A stretch of DNA of 64,000 nt, taken from contig JBBCJM010000121.1 in the NCBI GenBank assembly GCA_037190175.1, forward strand, positions 1-64,000. Direction: 5' to 3'. A program made the translations under genes and the position numbers. How positions within the stretch are numbered: position 1 is the first letter of the stretch; each line of letters starts with the position of its first letter. Source of the stretch: JBBCJM01 sp037190175 (lineage in GTDB: Bacteria > Pseudomonadota > Alphaproteobacteria > Rhodobacterales > Rhodobacteraceae). Positions 43,867 to 54,682 of the stretch are shown here, in pieces. The notes under the pieces are model-generated. The model was not told the origin of the DNA, ran no database searches, and saw nothing but the letters and a program-made list of their open reading frames with translations.

Positions 43867-44957
43867 ACGCCCGACCCGAGCGACTGACAGGAGGCACCAT
43901 GGCGGCACCGCCCGAGACCCCCGCCATCGTGATCGAGGACCTGCGCAAGAACTACGGTCCCGTGGAGGTGCTGAAGGGGGTTTCGCTGTCGATCCGGCGC
44001 GGCGACTTCGCCACCATCCTCGGCCCCTCGGGCAGCGGCAAGACCACGATCCTGCGCTGCCTCGCCGGGCTGGAGGAACCCGACCACGGCCGCATCTGGC
44101 TGAACGACAAGCTGGTCTTCGACGCCGCCCGCGGGGTGAACCTGCCCTCGCGCCACCGCCGGATCGGGATGATCTTCCAGAACTATGCGCTCTGGCCGCA
44201 CATGACCGTGCTGCGCCACGTCACCTTCCCGCTGCTGCGGCAGGGGGTGGCGGGGGCCGAGGCCATCGCACGCACCGCGCTGCGCACCGTGGGGCTGGAG
44301 GGCCACGCGGACCGTTTCCCGCACGAGCTTTCCGGCGGCCAGCAGCAGCGGGTGGCGGTGGCGCGCGCCATCGTGGGCGGGCCGGGCGTCCTGCTGATGG
44401 ACGAGCCGCTCTCCAACCTCGACGTGCAGCTGCGGCTGCAACTGCGCGACGAGCTGAAGATCGCGCACGAAAGTGCCAAGGCCACGTCGGTCTTCGTGAC
44501 CCATGACCAGGGCGAGGCCTTCGCGCTGTCCGACCATCTGGTGCTGATGCACGAGGGGCGGATCGTGCAGGAGGGCACGCCGGCCAGCCTGCGCCGCCAG
44601 CCCGCCACCCGCTTCGTCGCCGGCTTCCTGGGGATCGAGAACATCTGGCGCGGCGAGGAATGGGCGGCGATCCTGACCGACCCGCAGGGCGGCCCCGTGG
44701 CGCTGGACGCCACCCGCAGCCATGCGCTGGCCGCCACCGACCTGCGCGACACGCCCCCGGCCGACCCCGCCGGCTGGGTGACCATCCCCGGGGCCGAGCG
44801 GCTGTCGGCCACCTATGACAGCCTGATCCACACCGCGGTGTTCCGCGCCGGCGGCCGCCGGCTGGTGGCGAAGTCGCTGGCCCCCTTCGCGGCCAATGCG
44901 GCGCAGGACCGGCTGTGGCTGCGGCTGGCCGATCTTATCCCGGTTTCGCAGGACTGA
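43863..44957 (+). CDS. ABC transporter ATPase (FbpC/PotA-like)
   Basis: 364-residue ATPase: Walker A GPSGSGKTT, Q-loop FQNYALWPHMTV, signature LSGGQQQRVAVARA, Walker B LLMDEPLSNLD, H-loop THDQ and a C-terminal TOBE-like extension. ATG at 43863 overlaps the permease stop (ATGA); an alternative ATG at 43899 has a stronger AGGAGG site and would remove twelve residues. Drives the fused permease. The FQNYALWPHMTV and DEPLSNLD phrases are typical of the iron/spermidine/sulfate group, not of amino-acid importers. Confidence 0.9.
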   Translation: MNARPERLTGGTMAAPPETPAIVIEDLRKNYGPVEVLKGVSLSIRRGDFATILGPSGSGKTTILRCLAGLEEPDHGRIWLNDKLVFDAARGVNLPSRHRRIGMIFQNYALWPHMTVLRHVTFPLLRQGVAGAEAIARTALRTVGLEGHADRFPHELSGGQQQRVAVARAIVGGPGVLLMDEPLSNLDVQLRLQLRDELKIAHESAKATSVFVTHDQGEAFALSDHLVLMHEGRIVQEGTPASLRRQPATRFVAGFLGIENIWRGEEWAAILTDPQGGPVALDATRSHALAATDLRDTPPADPAGWVTIPGAERLSATYDSLIHTAVFRAGGRRLVAKSLAPFAANAAQDRLWLRLADLIPVSQD

Positions 44958-44994
44958 GACCACCAACAAGAAGCCAACATCAGGGAGATGGCAC

Positions 44995-46032
44995 ATGCAC
45001 AGACGTAGTTTCCTGGCAACCGGCGCGGCGTTCGGAACCTGGGCAGCGGCCGGCGGCCGCGTGCTGGCGCAGGAGGCGGTGCCCGACTGGCTGGCCGCGC
45101 TCTACCGGCAGGCGCTGGACGCGGGCGAGCGGCAGGTGGTCTACTATCCCACCGGCCCGGGGCAGGAGCCGCTGCTGGAAGCCTTCGCCCAGACCTTCCC
45201 CGAGATCGAGCTGCAGTACAAGTACACCCTGGGCGCCGAGCTTGCCGCCATCCTGGACACCGAGGAGGCCACCGGCCAGCGCGCCATCGACGTGGCGCAG
45301 GGCGGCGCGAACGTGCAGCTGCGGCTGCAGGCGAACGGCCGGCAGGACGCCTGGGCCTTCCCCGAAGGCTCGGGCATCCCGGCGGAGGTGGGCTTCTTCG
45401 GCAACGAGATGTTCACCAACGGCCGCTCGATCGCCGGCATCAGCTACAACACCAACCGCCTGAAGCCCGAGGACATTCCCCAGACGCTGGACGAATTCTT
45501 CACCCCCGAGTGGAAGGGCCGGGTGGCGATCCAGAAGCCGACCGGCGCGCAGACGGTGGACAACAGCCTGACCATCCTGCGCGAGCACGGGCTGGTCATG
45601 CCCGAGCAGATCGCCCAGCTGGCCGACTTCCCCATCGAGGCGGGCAACGTGGCGGTGCTGACCGCGGTGGCGCAGGGGAAATACGACATCGGGCTGTGGA
45701 ACTCCTCCACCGCGCTGGCCCCGCTGGTCAAGCAGGGCGCGCCGCTGGCCAAGCTGGCCCCGCCCACCATCGCCACCGCGCAGAACGACGTGTTCTGCAT
45801 CCTGAAGCAGTGCCCGCATCCCAACGCGGCGCGGCTGCTGGCCGGCTGGCTGCTGTCGCGCCCCGGGCAGGCCTATTTCCCGCAGGCCGGGGTCTACAGC
45901 ATCTACGGCGACATCCCGCCGCCGGACTTCCTGCCCGACCTCACCGGGGTGGACCTGAAGATCGCCAACTACGACACCTTCAGCGACCAGGCCCGGGCCA
46001 CCCGCGAGATCACGGTCCAGTACTGGCCGTGA
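44995..46032 (+). CDS. Tat-exported ABC substrate-binding protein, copy 1
   Basis: 345-residue binding protein of the Fe(III)/polyamine-type (family 1) class. N terminus MHRRSFLATGAAFG carries a twin-arginine signal, with cleavage near VLAQE at about residue 26. Core phrases: VVYYPTGPGQEPLLEAFAQTFPEIELQYKY, EWKGRVAIQKPTGAQTVDNS and PHPNAARLLAGWLLSRPGQ. Conserved ferric-ion tyrosine pairs of FbpA are not obvious, so an organic solute is possible. A near duplicate follows 64 bases later. The ribosome site is AGGGAG. Confidence 0.87.
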   Translation: MHRRSFLATGAAFGTWAAAGGRVLAQEAVPDWLAALYRQALDAGERQVVYYPTGPGQEPLLEAFAQTFPEIELQYKYTLGAELAAILDTEEATGQRAIDVAQGGANVQLRLQANGRQDAWAFPEGSGIPAEVGFFGNEMFTNGRSIAGISYNTNRLKPEDIPQTLDEFFTPEWKGRVAIQKPTGAQTVDNSLTILREHGLVMPEQIAQLADFPIEAGNVAVLTAVAQGKYDIGLWNSSTALAPLVKQGAPLAKLAPPTIATAQNDVFCILKQCPHPNAARLLAGWLLSRPGQAYFPQAGVYSIYGDIPPPDFLPDLTGVDLKIANYDTFSDQARATREITVQYWP

Positions 46033-46096
46033 CTGCCGGCCCGGCGGCGGGTTGGCCGCCGCCGGGCATCCTACCCGAGCAGACGGAGCATCGGAG

Positions 46097-47134
46097 ATGA
46101 GACGACGCAGCTTTCTGGCGGCCGGCGCCGCATTCGGCACATGGGGCGCGATGGGCGGCCGGGCCCTGGCGCAGGAGGCGGTGCCCGACTGGCTGGCCGC
46201 GCTCTATCAGGATGCGCTGGCGGCGGGCGAGCGGCAGGTGGTCTACTACCCCACCGGCCCGGGGCAGGAGCCGCTTTTGGAAGCCTTCGCCCAAGCCTTC
46301 CCCGAGATCGAGCTGCAGTACAAGTACACCCTGGGCGCCGAGCTGGCCGCCATCCTCGACACCGAGGAGGCCACCGGCCAGCGCGCCATCGACGTGGCGC
46401 AGGGCGGTCCCACCGTGCAGCTGCGCCTGCACCACGCGGGCCGGCAGGACGCCTGGCCCTTCCCCGAAGGCTCGGGCATTCCCCCGGGCGCCGGCTTCTT
46501 CGGCAACCAGATGTTCACCAACGGCCGCTCGATCACCGGGATCGCCTACAACACCAACCGCCTGAAACCCGAGGATATCCCGCACGACCTGGACGACTTC
46601 TTCGCGCCGGAGTGGAAAGGCCGCATCGCCATCCAGAAGCCCACCGGGGCGCAGTCCGTCGACAACAGCCTGGCCATCCTGCGCGAGAACGGCATGGTGA
46701 CCGAGGAGCAGATCGCCAGGATCGCCGACTTCGCGGTCGAGGCCGGGGTCGTCGCCATGGTGACCGCCGTGGCGCAGGGGAAATACGACATCGGCATGTG
46801 GGCGGCCTCGACCGGCTTCACCTCGATCGCCAAGCAGGGGGCGCCGGTCGGCATGGTGGCGCGCCCGGCGGTGACGACGGCGCAGTACGACGTGATCTCG
46901 ATCATGAAGAACTGCCCGCATCCCCGGGCGGCCCGGCTGCTGATGGGCTGGATCCTGTCGCGGCCCGGCCAGGCGTTCTATCCGCAGGCCGGGGTCTACA
47001 GCATCTATGACGACATTCCGCCGCCGAGCTTCCTGCCCGACATCACCGGGATGGATCTGAAGATGGCCGACTACGACACCTTCGCCGACCAGGCCCGCGC
47101 CACGCGCGAGATCACGGTGAAGTTCTGGCCCTGA
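46097..47134 (+). CDS. Tat-exported ABC substrate-binding protein, copy 2
   Basis: 345 residues, aligning without gaps to copy 1; by hand count about 75 positions differ, so roughly 78 percent identical. The signal peptide (MRRRSFLAAGAAFGTW) and first 100 residues are almost unchanged. Differences concentrate in DIGMWAASTGFTSIAKQGAPVGMVARPAVTT and the following stretch to SIMKNCPHP, the part of this fold that lines the solute cleft, so the duplicate probably has a different preference for the same importer. The ribosome site CGGAG lies close to the ATG. Confidence 0.87.
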   Translation: MRRRSFLAAGAAFGTWGAMGGRALAQEAVPDWLAALYQDALAAGERQVVYYPTGPGQEPLLEAFAQAFPEIELQYKYTLGAELAAILDTEEATGQRAIDVAQGGPTVQLRLHHAGRQDAWPFPEGSGIPPGAGFFGNQMFTNGRSITGIAYNTNRLKPEDIPHDLDDFFAPEWKGRIAIQKPTGAQSVDNSLAILRENGMVTEEQIARIADFAVEAGVVAMVTAVAQGKYDIGMWAASTGFTSIAKQGAPVGMVARPAVTTAQYDVISIMKNCPHPRAARLLMGWILSRPGQAFYPQAGVYSIYDDIPPPSFLPDITGMDLKMADYDTFADQARATREITVKFWP

Positions 47135-47188
47135 GCCCGTTGCCCCCAGACACCGGCCGCCCCTTCGCCGGGGGCGGCCGTCCTGCCC

Positions 47189-48529
47189 ATGACCGAACCG
47201 CGAGGACTGCCCGTGATCTACGCCGCCGAAGAAGGCAACATCTCCATCGCCCTGGCCGGCGACGTGATCCTGAACCGCCCGCTCAGCCATTACCGCGAGC
47301 CGGGCTTCCTGCGGGTGCGCGAGATCCTGACCGGGGCCGACGCCGCCATCGGCAACCTGGAAAGCCTCTATCACGACTGGGAAATGCCCTATGGCAGCAT
47401 CTACACCGCCGCCTATCAGGTGGGCCGGCCCGAGATGCTGGAGGAGGTGAAGTGGCTGGGCTTCGGCGGCATGGGGGTGGCGATGAACCACTCCTTCGAC
47501 TGCGGCGAGGCCGGGCTCTTGGCCACGCTGGACAACTGCCGCGCCCGCGGCATTCCGCTGGCCGGCGCCGGGCGGGATCTGGGCGAGGCGCGCAGTCCGG
47601 CCTGGGTCGAAACCCCGGTGGGGCGGATCGCGGTCATGTCCGCCGCCACCACCTTCGCCCTGACCAACGTGGTCCATGCCGGGCCGGGGCGCCACGACAT
47701 GCCCGGCAAGCCCGGCATCTCGATGCTGCGGCACGACACGGTGAACCACGTGCCGGCGGCGGAGTTCGAGGCCATGGCCCGGATGCGCGAAGGGCTGGGC
47801 CTGCGCGAGCCCGCCTCGGCCGAGCAGATCACCTTCTCGGGCAGCGTGTTCCGCAAGGGGGATGGCTATGGCGTCACCACCTCCTGCGGGCGCGAGGATC
47901 TGGAGGACATCGCCCGCTATGTCCGGGCGGCGAAACAGACCTCGGACTTCGTGGTGTTCTCGATCCACGCGCATGACAACGGCACCACCGGCAAGTGGTG
48001 CAATGCCGTCCACCGCCCCTCGGTCCCCGATTTCCTGGTGGAGTTCTGCCACCGGCTGATCGACGAGGGCTGCGACGTGGTGTTCGGCCACGGGCCCCAC
48101 GTCATGCGGGGGATCGAGATCTACAAGGGCCGGCCGATCTTCTACAGCCTGGGCAACTTCGTCTTCAACGTCGAGACGCTGGAGAAGGTGCCCGCGCCCT
48201 CCTATACCCGCATCGGCATGGACCAGACCGCCATCCCCGGCGAATGGACCGAGACCTTCGCGCATGAGAGCCTGTGGGCATGGACCAGGGAACCCGCCTG
48301 CTACCAGACCGTGATCCCGGTCTGCGAGTTCCGCGGCTTCGAGCTGGCCGGGGTGACGCTGCACGCGGTGGACCTGGGCTATGGCACCAAGACCAGCCAG
48401 CGCGGTCGGCCGGTGATCGCCTCGCCGCAGGTGGCGGCCGAGATCTGGGCCTGGCTGCGCGAGCACAGCGAACGCTTCGGCACCCGCTTCACCGAAATCG
48501 ACGCCACTACGGCGCGGATCGAGCTTTAG
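47189..48529 (+). CDS. CapA-family metallophosphatase-like protein
   Basis: 446-residue protein of the CapA/PgsA metallophosphatase-like family. The expected metal-site motifs occur in order: SIALAGDVILNRP, AIGNLES, AMNHSFDCG, FSIHAHDNG and GHGPHVMRGIEIYKGRPIFYSLGNFVF. No signal peptide or membrane anchor, unlike capsule-associated CapA, so it is probably cytoplasmic and catabolic. It lies between the duplicated binding proteins and a molybdoenzyme in one direction with short gaps (54 and 22 bases). Possible roles are phosphoester or ring hydrolysis of the imported solute; the exact reaction is not known. Confidence 0.8.
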   Translation: MTEPRGLPVIYAAEEGNISIALAGDVILNRPLSHYREPGFLRVREILTGADAAIGNLESLYHDWEMPYGSIYTAAYQVGRPEMLEEVKWLGFGGMGVAMNHSFDCGEAGLLATLDNCRARGIPLAGAGRDLGEARSPAWVETPVGRIAVMSAATTFALTNVVHAGPGRHDMPGKPGISMLRHDTVNHVPAAEFEAMARMREGLGLREPASAEQITFSGSVFRKGDGYGVTTSCGREDLEDIARYVRAAKQTSDFVVFSIHAHDNGTTGKWCNAVHRPSVPDFLVEFCHRLIDEGCDVVFGHGPHVMRGIEIYKGRPIFYSLGNFVFNVETLEKVPAPSYTRIGMDQTAIPGEWTETFAHESLWAWTREPACYQTVIPVCEFRGFELAGVTLHAVDLGYGTKTSQRGRPVIASPQVAAEIWAWLREHSERFGTRFTEIDATTARIEL

Positions 48530-48551
48530 CACCGGCGGGCGGGAGGCAGGG

Positions 48552-50873
48552 ATGAACGAACCCGAACGCATCATCCATTGCAGCCACTGGGGCGCCTATA
48601 CCCTGCTGGTGCAGGACGGCCGCATCCTGGGGGTGGAGCCTTTCCCCGAGGACCCCGCCCCCTCGCCCATCATCGAATCCGTGCCGGAATGGGCCACCTC
48701 GCCCCTGCGCATCCGCCATCCGATGGTGCGGCGGGGCTGGCTGGAGGCCTGGCGCGCGGGGCGCATCCCGGATGGCGCCGGGCGGGGGGAGGAGCCCTTC
48801 GTCCGCGTGACCTGGGACGAGGCGCTGGACATGGTGGCGGCCGAGATCGCCCGGGTGCGGCGCGACCACGGCAATGCCTCGATCTTTGCCGGCTCCTATG
48901 GCTGGACCAGCTGCGGGCGATTCCACCACGCCGCCAGCCAGCTGAAGCGGATGCTGAACCTGATCGGCGGCTACACGGGGCATGTCGACACCTATTCGGT
49001 GGCCGCCGGGCAGGTGATCCTGCGCCATGTGACCGGGACCGACGACCTGAGCGCGGGCCGGGCGACCACGCTGGAAAACCTGGCCCGGCATTGCGAGACG
49101 CTGGTGGTCTTCGGCGCCATGTCGCCCCGCACCGCGCAGACCGAGGCCGGGGGCCTGGGCCGCCACCTGCTGCCGGGCTATCTGAAGCGGCTGGTGGCGC
49201 GGGGGGTGCGGATCGTCCATGTCTCGCCCAGCCGCGACGACATGCCCGGCTGGGCGGGGGCGGAATGGTGGCCGATCCGGCCGAACACCGACACCGCGCT
49301 GATGCTGGCGCTGGCGCAGGAGGTGGTGCGCGCCGGGCGCGCCGATCATGATTTCCTCGACCGCTGCACCAGCGGGGCGGATCTCTACCTCGGCTATCTG
49401 GCCGGCCGGTCGGACGGGGTGGAAAAGACCGCCGCCTGGGCCGAAGGGATCACCGGCATCCCCGCCGACGCCATCCGGGCGCTGGCCTTGCGGCTTTCCG
49501 CCACCCGCAGCCACATCGCCGCCAGCTGGGCCTTGCAGCGGGCGCATCACGGCGAACAGCCCTATTGGGCGGCGGTCGGGCTCGGCTCGGTGCTGGGGCA
49601 GGTCGGGCTGCCGGGGGGCGGGGTGGGCTTCGGCATCGGCTCGCTGGGCGGGGTGGGGGCGCCCTTCGCGGTGGCGCAGGGCCCGTCGCTGTCGCAGGGG
49701 GTGAAGGCGCTGGACAGCTTCATCCCCGTGGCGCGGATCACCGACCTGCTGACCCGGCCCGGCGAAGAGTTCGTCTACGAAGGGAAAACCCATACCTATC
49801 CCGACACGCGGCTGGTCTACTGGGCCGGCGGCAACCCCTTCCACCACCATCAGGACCTGAACCGCCTGGCCGAGGCCTGGAAGCGGCCCGAGACCATCGT
49901 GGTGCAGGATCCGATGTGGACGGCCACCGCTTTGCGCGCCGACATCGTGCTGCCGGCCTCCACCTCGCTGGAGCGCAACGACATCGCCGGCAACCGCCGC
50001 ACCGACGTGGTGATCGCCATGCAGCAGGCCATCGCCCCGGTGGGCGAGGCGCGGTCGGACTATGCCATCCTCTCGGCACTGGCAGAAAGGTTCGGGGTGG
50101 CAGGCGCCTTCACCGAGGGCCGCGACGAGATGGGCTGGATCCGCCATCTGTATGAGGGGGTGCGCCGGGACGCCGCCGCGCGGTTCGACCACGCGATGCC
50201 GGAGTTCGAGACCTTCTGGTCCCAGGGCCGCGCCACGGTGCCGATGCGCGAGGACAACGTGTATCTGCAAGACTACCGCGCCGACCCCGAGGCCCATCCC
50301 CTGCGCACCGAAAGCGGGCGGATCGTGCTGGGCAGCCGGCGGCTGGTGGAGCTTGCCTATCCCGACTGCCTGCCGCACCCGGCCTGGCTGCCGCCGCTGG
50401 AATGGCTGGGCGGCGGCCGGCCCGGGCTGCACCTGATGTCGCGCCAGCCCGAGGGGCGGCTGCACAGCCAGCTGGAACAGGGCAAGGCCAGCCTCGCCGG
50501 CAAGCGGGCGGGGCGCGAGGCGGTGCAGATCAACCCCGAGGACGCCGCCGCCCGCGGCATCTCCGACGGGCAGACGGTGCGGCTGTGGAACCAGCGCGGC
50601 GCCTGCATCGCCACTGCGGTGCTGACCGCCGACCTGCGGCCCGGGGTGGTCATCCTGCCCACCGGCGCCTGGTACACCCCGGACGGGCCGGGGGGCCTGG
50701 ACCTGGCCGGCAACCCCAACGTGCTGACGCCCGACATCCCCTCCTCCATGCTGGGGCAGGGCTGTTCGGCGCATACCTGCATGGTGGAGGTCGAGCCCTA
50801 TCGCATCAACCGCCCCGAGGCCGCTGCGATCTATGCCGAGGCGCTGGCGCGGCTGGTGCCCGACCGGGACTGA
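48552..50873 (+). CDS. Molybdopterin oxidoreductase of the DMSO reductase family (BisC/TorZ-like)
   Basis: 773-residue bis-MGD enzyme. It lacks an N-terminal Fe-S cysteine motif and a Tat signal, so it is cytoplasmic like biotin/methionine sulfoxide reductase BisC. The expected molybdenum-ligand serine is S149 in GHVDTYSVAAGQVIL, following GSYGWTSCGRFHHAASQLKRMLNLIGGYTG. The C-terminal MGD-binding domain starts near LHLMSRQPEGRLHSQLEQG. It is likely to reduce an S-oxide or N-oxide, or to oxidise in reverse. Last gene of the rightward ABC set, ending three bases before the convergent ABC cassette. Confidence 0.88.
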   Translation: MNEPERIIHCSHWGAYTLLVQDGRILGVEPFPEDPAPSPIIESVPEWATSPLRIRHPMVRRGWLEAWRAGRIPDGAGRGEEPFVRVTWDEALDMVAAEIARVRRDHGNASIFAGSYGWTSCGRFHHAASQLKRMLNLIGGYTGHVDTYSVAAGQVILRHVTGTDDLSAGRATTLENLARHCETLVVFGAMSPRTAQTEAGGLGRHLLPGYLKRLVARGVRIVHVSPSRDDMPGWAGAEWWPIRPNTDTALMLALAQEVVRAGRADHDFLDRCTSGADLYLGYLAGRSDGVEKTAAWAEGITGIPADAIRALALRLSATRSHIAASWALQRAHHGEQPYWAAVGLGSVLGQVGLPGGGVGFGIGSLGGVGAPFAVAQGPSLSQGVKALDSFIPVARITDLLTRPGEEFVYEGKTHTYPDTRLVYWAGGNPFHHHQDLNRLAEAWKRPETIVVQDPMWTATALRADIVLPASTSLERNDIAGNRRTDVVIAMQQAIAPVGEARSDYAILSALAERFGVAGAFTEGRDEMGWIRHLYEGVRRDAAARFDHAMPEFETFWSQGRATVPMREDNVYLQDYRADPEAHPLRTESGRIVLGSRRLVELAYPDCLPHPAWLPPLEWLGGGRPGLHLMSRQPEGRLHSQLEQGKASLAGKRAGREAVQINPEDAAARGISDGQTVRLWNQRGACIATAVLTADLRPGVVILPTGAWYTPDGPGGLDLAGNPNVLTPDIPSSMLGQGCSAHTCMVEVEPYRINRPEAAAIYAEALARLVPDRD

Positions 50874-50876
50874 CGC

Positions 50877-51844
<968 letters not shown>

Positions 51845-51845
<1 letters not shown>

Positions 51846-52846
51846 CAGGCGACCCCCAGCGGGTGGAAGCAGCGCAGGCTGCGGCCATCGGCGAAATCCT
51901 CGACCGGCGGGCGGGTCGCGGTGCAGGTCCGGGTGGCCCGCGGGCAGCGCGGGGCGAACAGGCAGCCGGGCGGGCGCTGGTCGGGCGCGGGCACGCGGCC
52001 CGGGATCTCCTGCAACGGCTGGCCGCCGTGCACGAAGCTGCCGCGGGGGCGGGCGGCCAGCAGGCCGGCGGTATAGGGATGGCGGGGGCTGCGCAGCACC
52101 TCGGCCACCGGCCCGGCCTCCACCAGGCTGCCCGCGTACATCACCACCATGCGGTCGGCGATCTGGTCCACCACCCCCAGGTCGTGGGTGATCAGGATCA
52201 GGCTGTTGCCTGACCGCGCGTGCAGGTCCGACAGCAGGTCGAGGATCTGCGCCTGCACCGTCACGTCCAGCGCGGTGGTGGGCTCGTCGGCGATGATCAG
52301 CGCGGGTTCGCAGGCGATGGCCATGGCGATGGTCACCCGCTGGCGCATCCCGCCCGACAGGCGGTGCGGATACTCGCGCACCCGGGCCTCGGGGTCGGGC
52401 AGGCGCACCTTGTCCAGCAGATCCACCACCCGGCGCCGGGCGGCGTCGCGGTCCAGCCGGGAATGCGCCGTCAGCACCTCCATGATCTGGGCGCCCACGG
52501 TCATCACCGGATTGAGCGCCGTCAGCGGCTCCTGAAAGATCATCGCGATCTCGTTGCCGCGCAGGGCGCGCAACTGGCGGGGCGGCAGGTCGGGCAGGTT
52601 GCGGCCGCGGAACCGGATCGCGCCCTTCTGGTGCCGCCGCAACTCGGGCGGCAGGAGGCCCATGACGGCCAGCGAGGTCAGCGACTTGCCGCAGCCGCTT
52701 TCGCCCACGATGGCCAGGGTCTCGCCCGGGTTCACGGAGAAGGACAGATCCTCGATCAGCGGCATCCCCGGGCCGGCGCCGACCGACAGCGCCTCGACCG
52801 CGAGAAGCGGTTCAGCGCGTGCGGAGGCGGGGGTTGAGAACGTCAT
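51845..52846 (-). CDS. Peptide-type ABC transporter ATPase (DppD/OppD-like), system 2
   Basis: 333-residue ATPase with GESGCGKS, IFQEPLTALNPVMT, LSGGMRQRVTIAMA, IIADEPTTALD and a CLFAPRCPRATRTC oligopeptide-domain motif. The ATG at 52846 lies 35 bases inside the preceding permease gene, a longer overlap than at the other joints; no better start exists before LLAVEALSV. Together with the OppF-like subunit it powers system 2. Confidence 0.88.
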
Positions 52847-53654
52847 TCAGCGCGTCTCCAAGCAGGTTGAGGGCCAGCACCGTGGCCACCACCGCCACCG
52901 AGGGGATGAGCGTGATGTACCACGCCGTGCGCAGGGCCGAGCGTCCGTTGCCGATCACGCCGCCCCAGCTCATCATGTTGGGGTCGCCCAGCCCCAGGAA
53001 GGACAGGCCGGATTCGATGATGATCGCGGTGGCGACCAAGAGCGAGGTGGCCACCACGATGGGGCTCAGGCAGTTGGGCAGGATCTGGGTGAAGATGATG
53101 CGGGCATCCGACATGCCCATGATCCGGCAGCACTGCACGAAGTCATAGGTGCGCAGCCGCAGGAACTCGACCCGCACCAGACGGGCGACCATGGGCCAGC
53201 TGACGATGGCGATCGAAGTGATCATGGTGCCCAGCGACGGGCCGATCAGCCCCACGATCAGGATCGCCGCCATGAAGGAGGGCACGGTCTGCATCGCATC
53301 GGTGATCCGCATCAGCGCATCGTCGATGAAGCCGCCGTAGTAGCCGGCGACGGCGCCCACGATGGTGCCGACGATGGCCGCGGCCATGGCCGCCGACAGC
53401 CCGATCAGCAGCGACACCCGCGCGCCGTAGACCACGCCGGCCAGCAGGTTGCGCCCCATCGGGTCGGTGCCCAAAGGCAGCGCCGGGTTCTGCCCGGGCC
53501 AGAGCATGGGCCGCGCCACCATGCGCCACGGGCCTTCGGGGAACAGCACCCCGGCCGAGAGCGCACACAATATGATGAAGGTCAGCGTGACCGCCCCGAT
53601 CATCCCGCTGGGATGGCGCAGGAAGCGTTGCAGGCCGGAGCGCGGCGCCCTCAT
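52812..53654 (-). CDS. Peptide-type ABC transporter permease (DppC-like), system 2
   Basis: 280-residue permease with the DppC signature GTDPMGRNLLAGVVYGARVSLLIG and coupling loop CCRIMGMSDARIIFTQILPNCLSP. About six membrane helices. It overlaps DppB by ATGA at its start and the OppD-like gene by 35 bases at its end. Confidence 0.9.
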   Translation of the reverse strand: MRAPRSGLQRFLRHPSGMIGAVTLTFIILCALSAGVLFPEGPWRMVARPMLWPGQNPALPLGTDPMGRNLLAGVVYGARVSLLIGLSAAMAAAIVGTIVGAVAGYYGGFIDDALMRITDAMQTVPSFMAAILIVGLIGPSLGTMITSIAIVSWPMVARLVRVEFLRLRTYDFVQCCRIMGMSDARIIFTQILPNCLSPIVVATSLLVATAIIIESGLSFLGLGDPNMMSWGGVIGNGRSALRTAWYITLIPSVAVVATVLALNLLGDALNDVLNPRLRTR

Positions 53655-54682
53655 TTCAGCTCCACCCGCGGGTCCAGCGCCACGTAGAGCAGATCGACCA
53701 CCAGGTTGATCGCCACCACGGCCAGCGAACTGACGAACATCACGCCCAGCAGCAGGTTGGTGTCGCGCTCGAACACCGCGTCATAGGCGGTGCGCGCCAT
53801 GCCGGGCAGGCCGAAGACCGTCTCCACCACCACCGCGCCGCCCAGCACGGTCGAGACCTGCATCCCCGCCATGGTCACCAGCGGCAGCATGGCGTTGCGC
53901 AGGGCATGGCCATAGATCACCCGCGTCTCGCTGAGCCCCTTGGCGTGCGCGGTGCGCACGAAGTCCTGCCCCATCACCTCCAGCATGGTGGCGCGGGTGA
54001 TCCGGGCATAGATCGCCACGTAGAAGGTGCAGAGCGAGGTCACCGGCAGCACCAGATGCGCGGCCACATCCCTGGCCCGTTCCCACGAGGTCATCTCGAC
54101 CGCCGGCGTGGTCAGCCCCGCGATGGGGAACCAGCCCAGCCAGACCGAGAAGACCAGCACCATCAGCACCGCCACGATGAAGGAGGGCGTGGCGTAGAGC
54201 AGCAGCGCCAGCACGTTGATCGCCGCATCCGCCGCCCGCCCGGCGCTGCGCGCCGCGGCGACGCCCAGCACCGTGCCCAGCACCAGCGAGATCACCACCG
54301 ACAGCACGATCAGCGCCAGCGTGGTGGGCAGCCGCATCAGGATGATGTCCCAGACCGGCGCCTGGTTGCGGTAGGAGAAGCCGAGGTCGAAGGTCGCCAG
54401 CTGCGCCACATAGTTGAACAGCCGCACCGGCATCGGCTGGTCCAGCCCGAACCGCGCGCGCAGGTCGGCCATCTGTTCGGCCGTCATCTCGGCATTGCCG
54501 GCGATGACCGATACCATGTCGCCAGGCGCGAACTCCATGATGGGGAAGTTGCCCAGCACCACGACCAGCAGCACGAGCACCGCCTGGCTCAGCCGGCGCA
54601 GCACGAAGCGCGCCAGCCAGCGCCGGGAAGAATGCGGGCGCCGGCCCCCCGGCGCCCGCAGGGTCGTGGCCGTCGTGCTCAT
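53651..54682 (-). CDS. Peptide-type ABC transporter permease (DppB-like), system 2
   Basis: 343-residue permease with a 25-residue arginine-rich cytoplasmic extension before the usual RFVLRRLSQAVLVLLVVVLG first helix. The DppB phrases FAPGDMVSVIAG, RARFGLDQPMPVRLFNYV and TAHAKGLSETRVIYGHALRNAMLPL are present, ending VDLLYVALDPRVELK. Overlaps the binding-protein stop by ATGA. Confidence 0.9.
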   Translation of the reverse strand: MSTTATTLRAPGGRRPHSSRRWLARFVLRRLSQAVLVLLVVVLGNFPIMEFAPGDMVSVIAGNAEMTAEQMADLRARFGLDQPMPVRLFNYVAQLATFDLGFSYRNQAPVWDIILMRLPTTLALIVLSVVISLVLGTVLGVAAARSAGRAADAAINVLALLLYATPSFIVAVLMVLVFSVWLGWFPIAGLTTPAVEMTSWERARDVAAHLVLPVTSLCTFYVAIYARITRATMLEVMGQDFVRTAHAKGLSETRVIYGHALRNAMLPLVTMAGMQVSTVLGGAVVVETVFGLPGMARTAYDAVFERDTNLLLGVMFVSSLAVVAINLVVDLLYVALDPRVELK

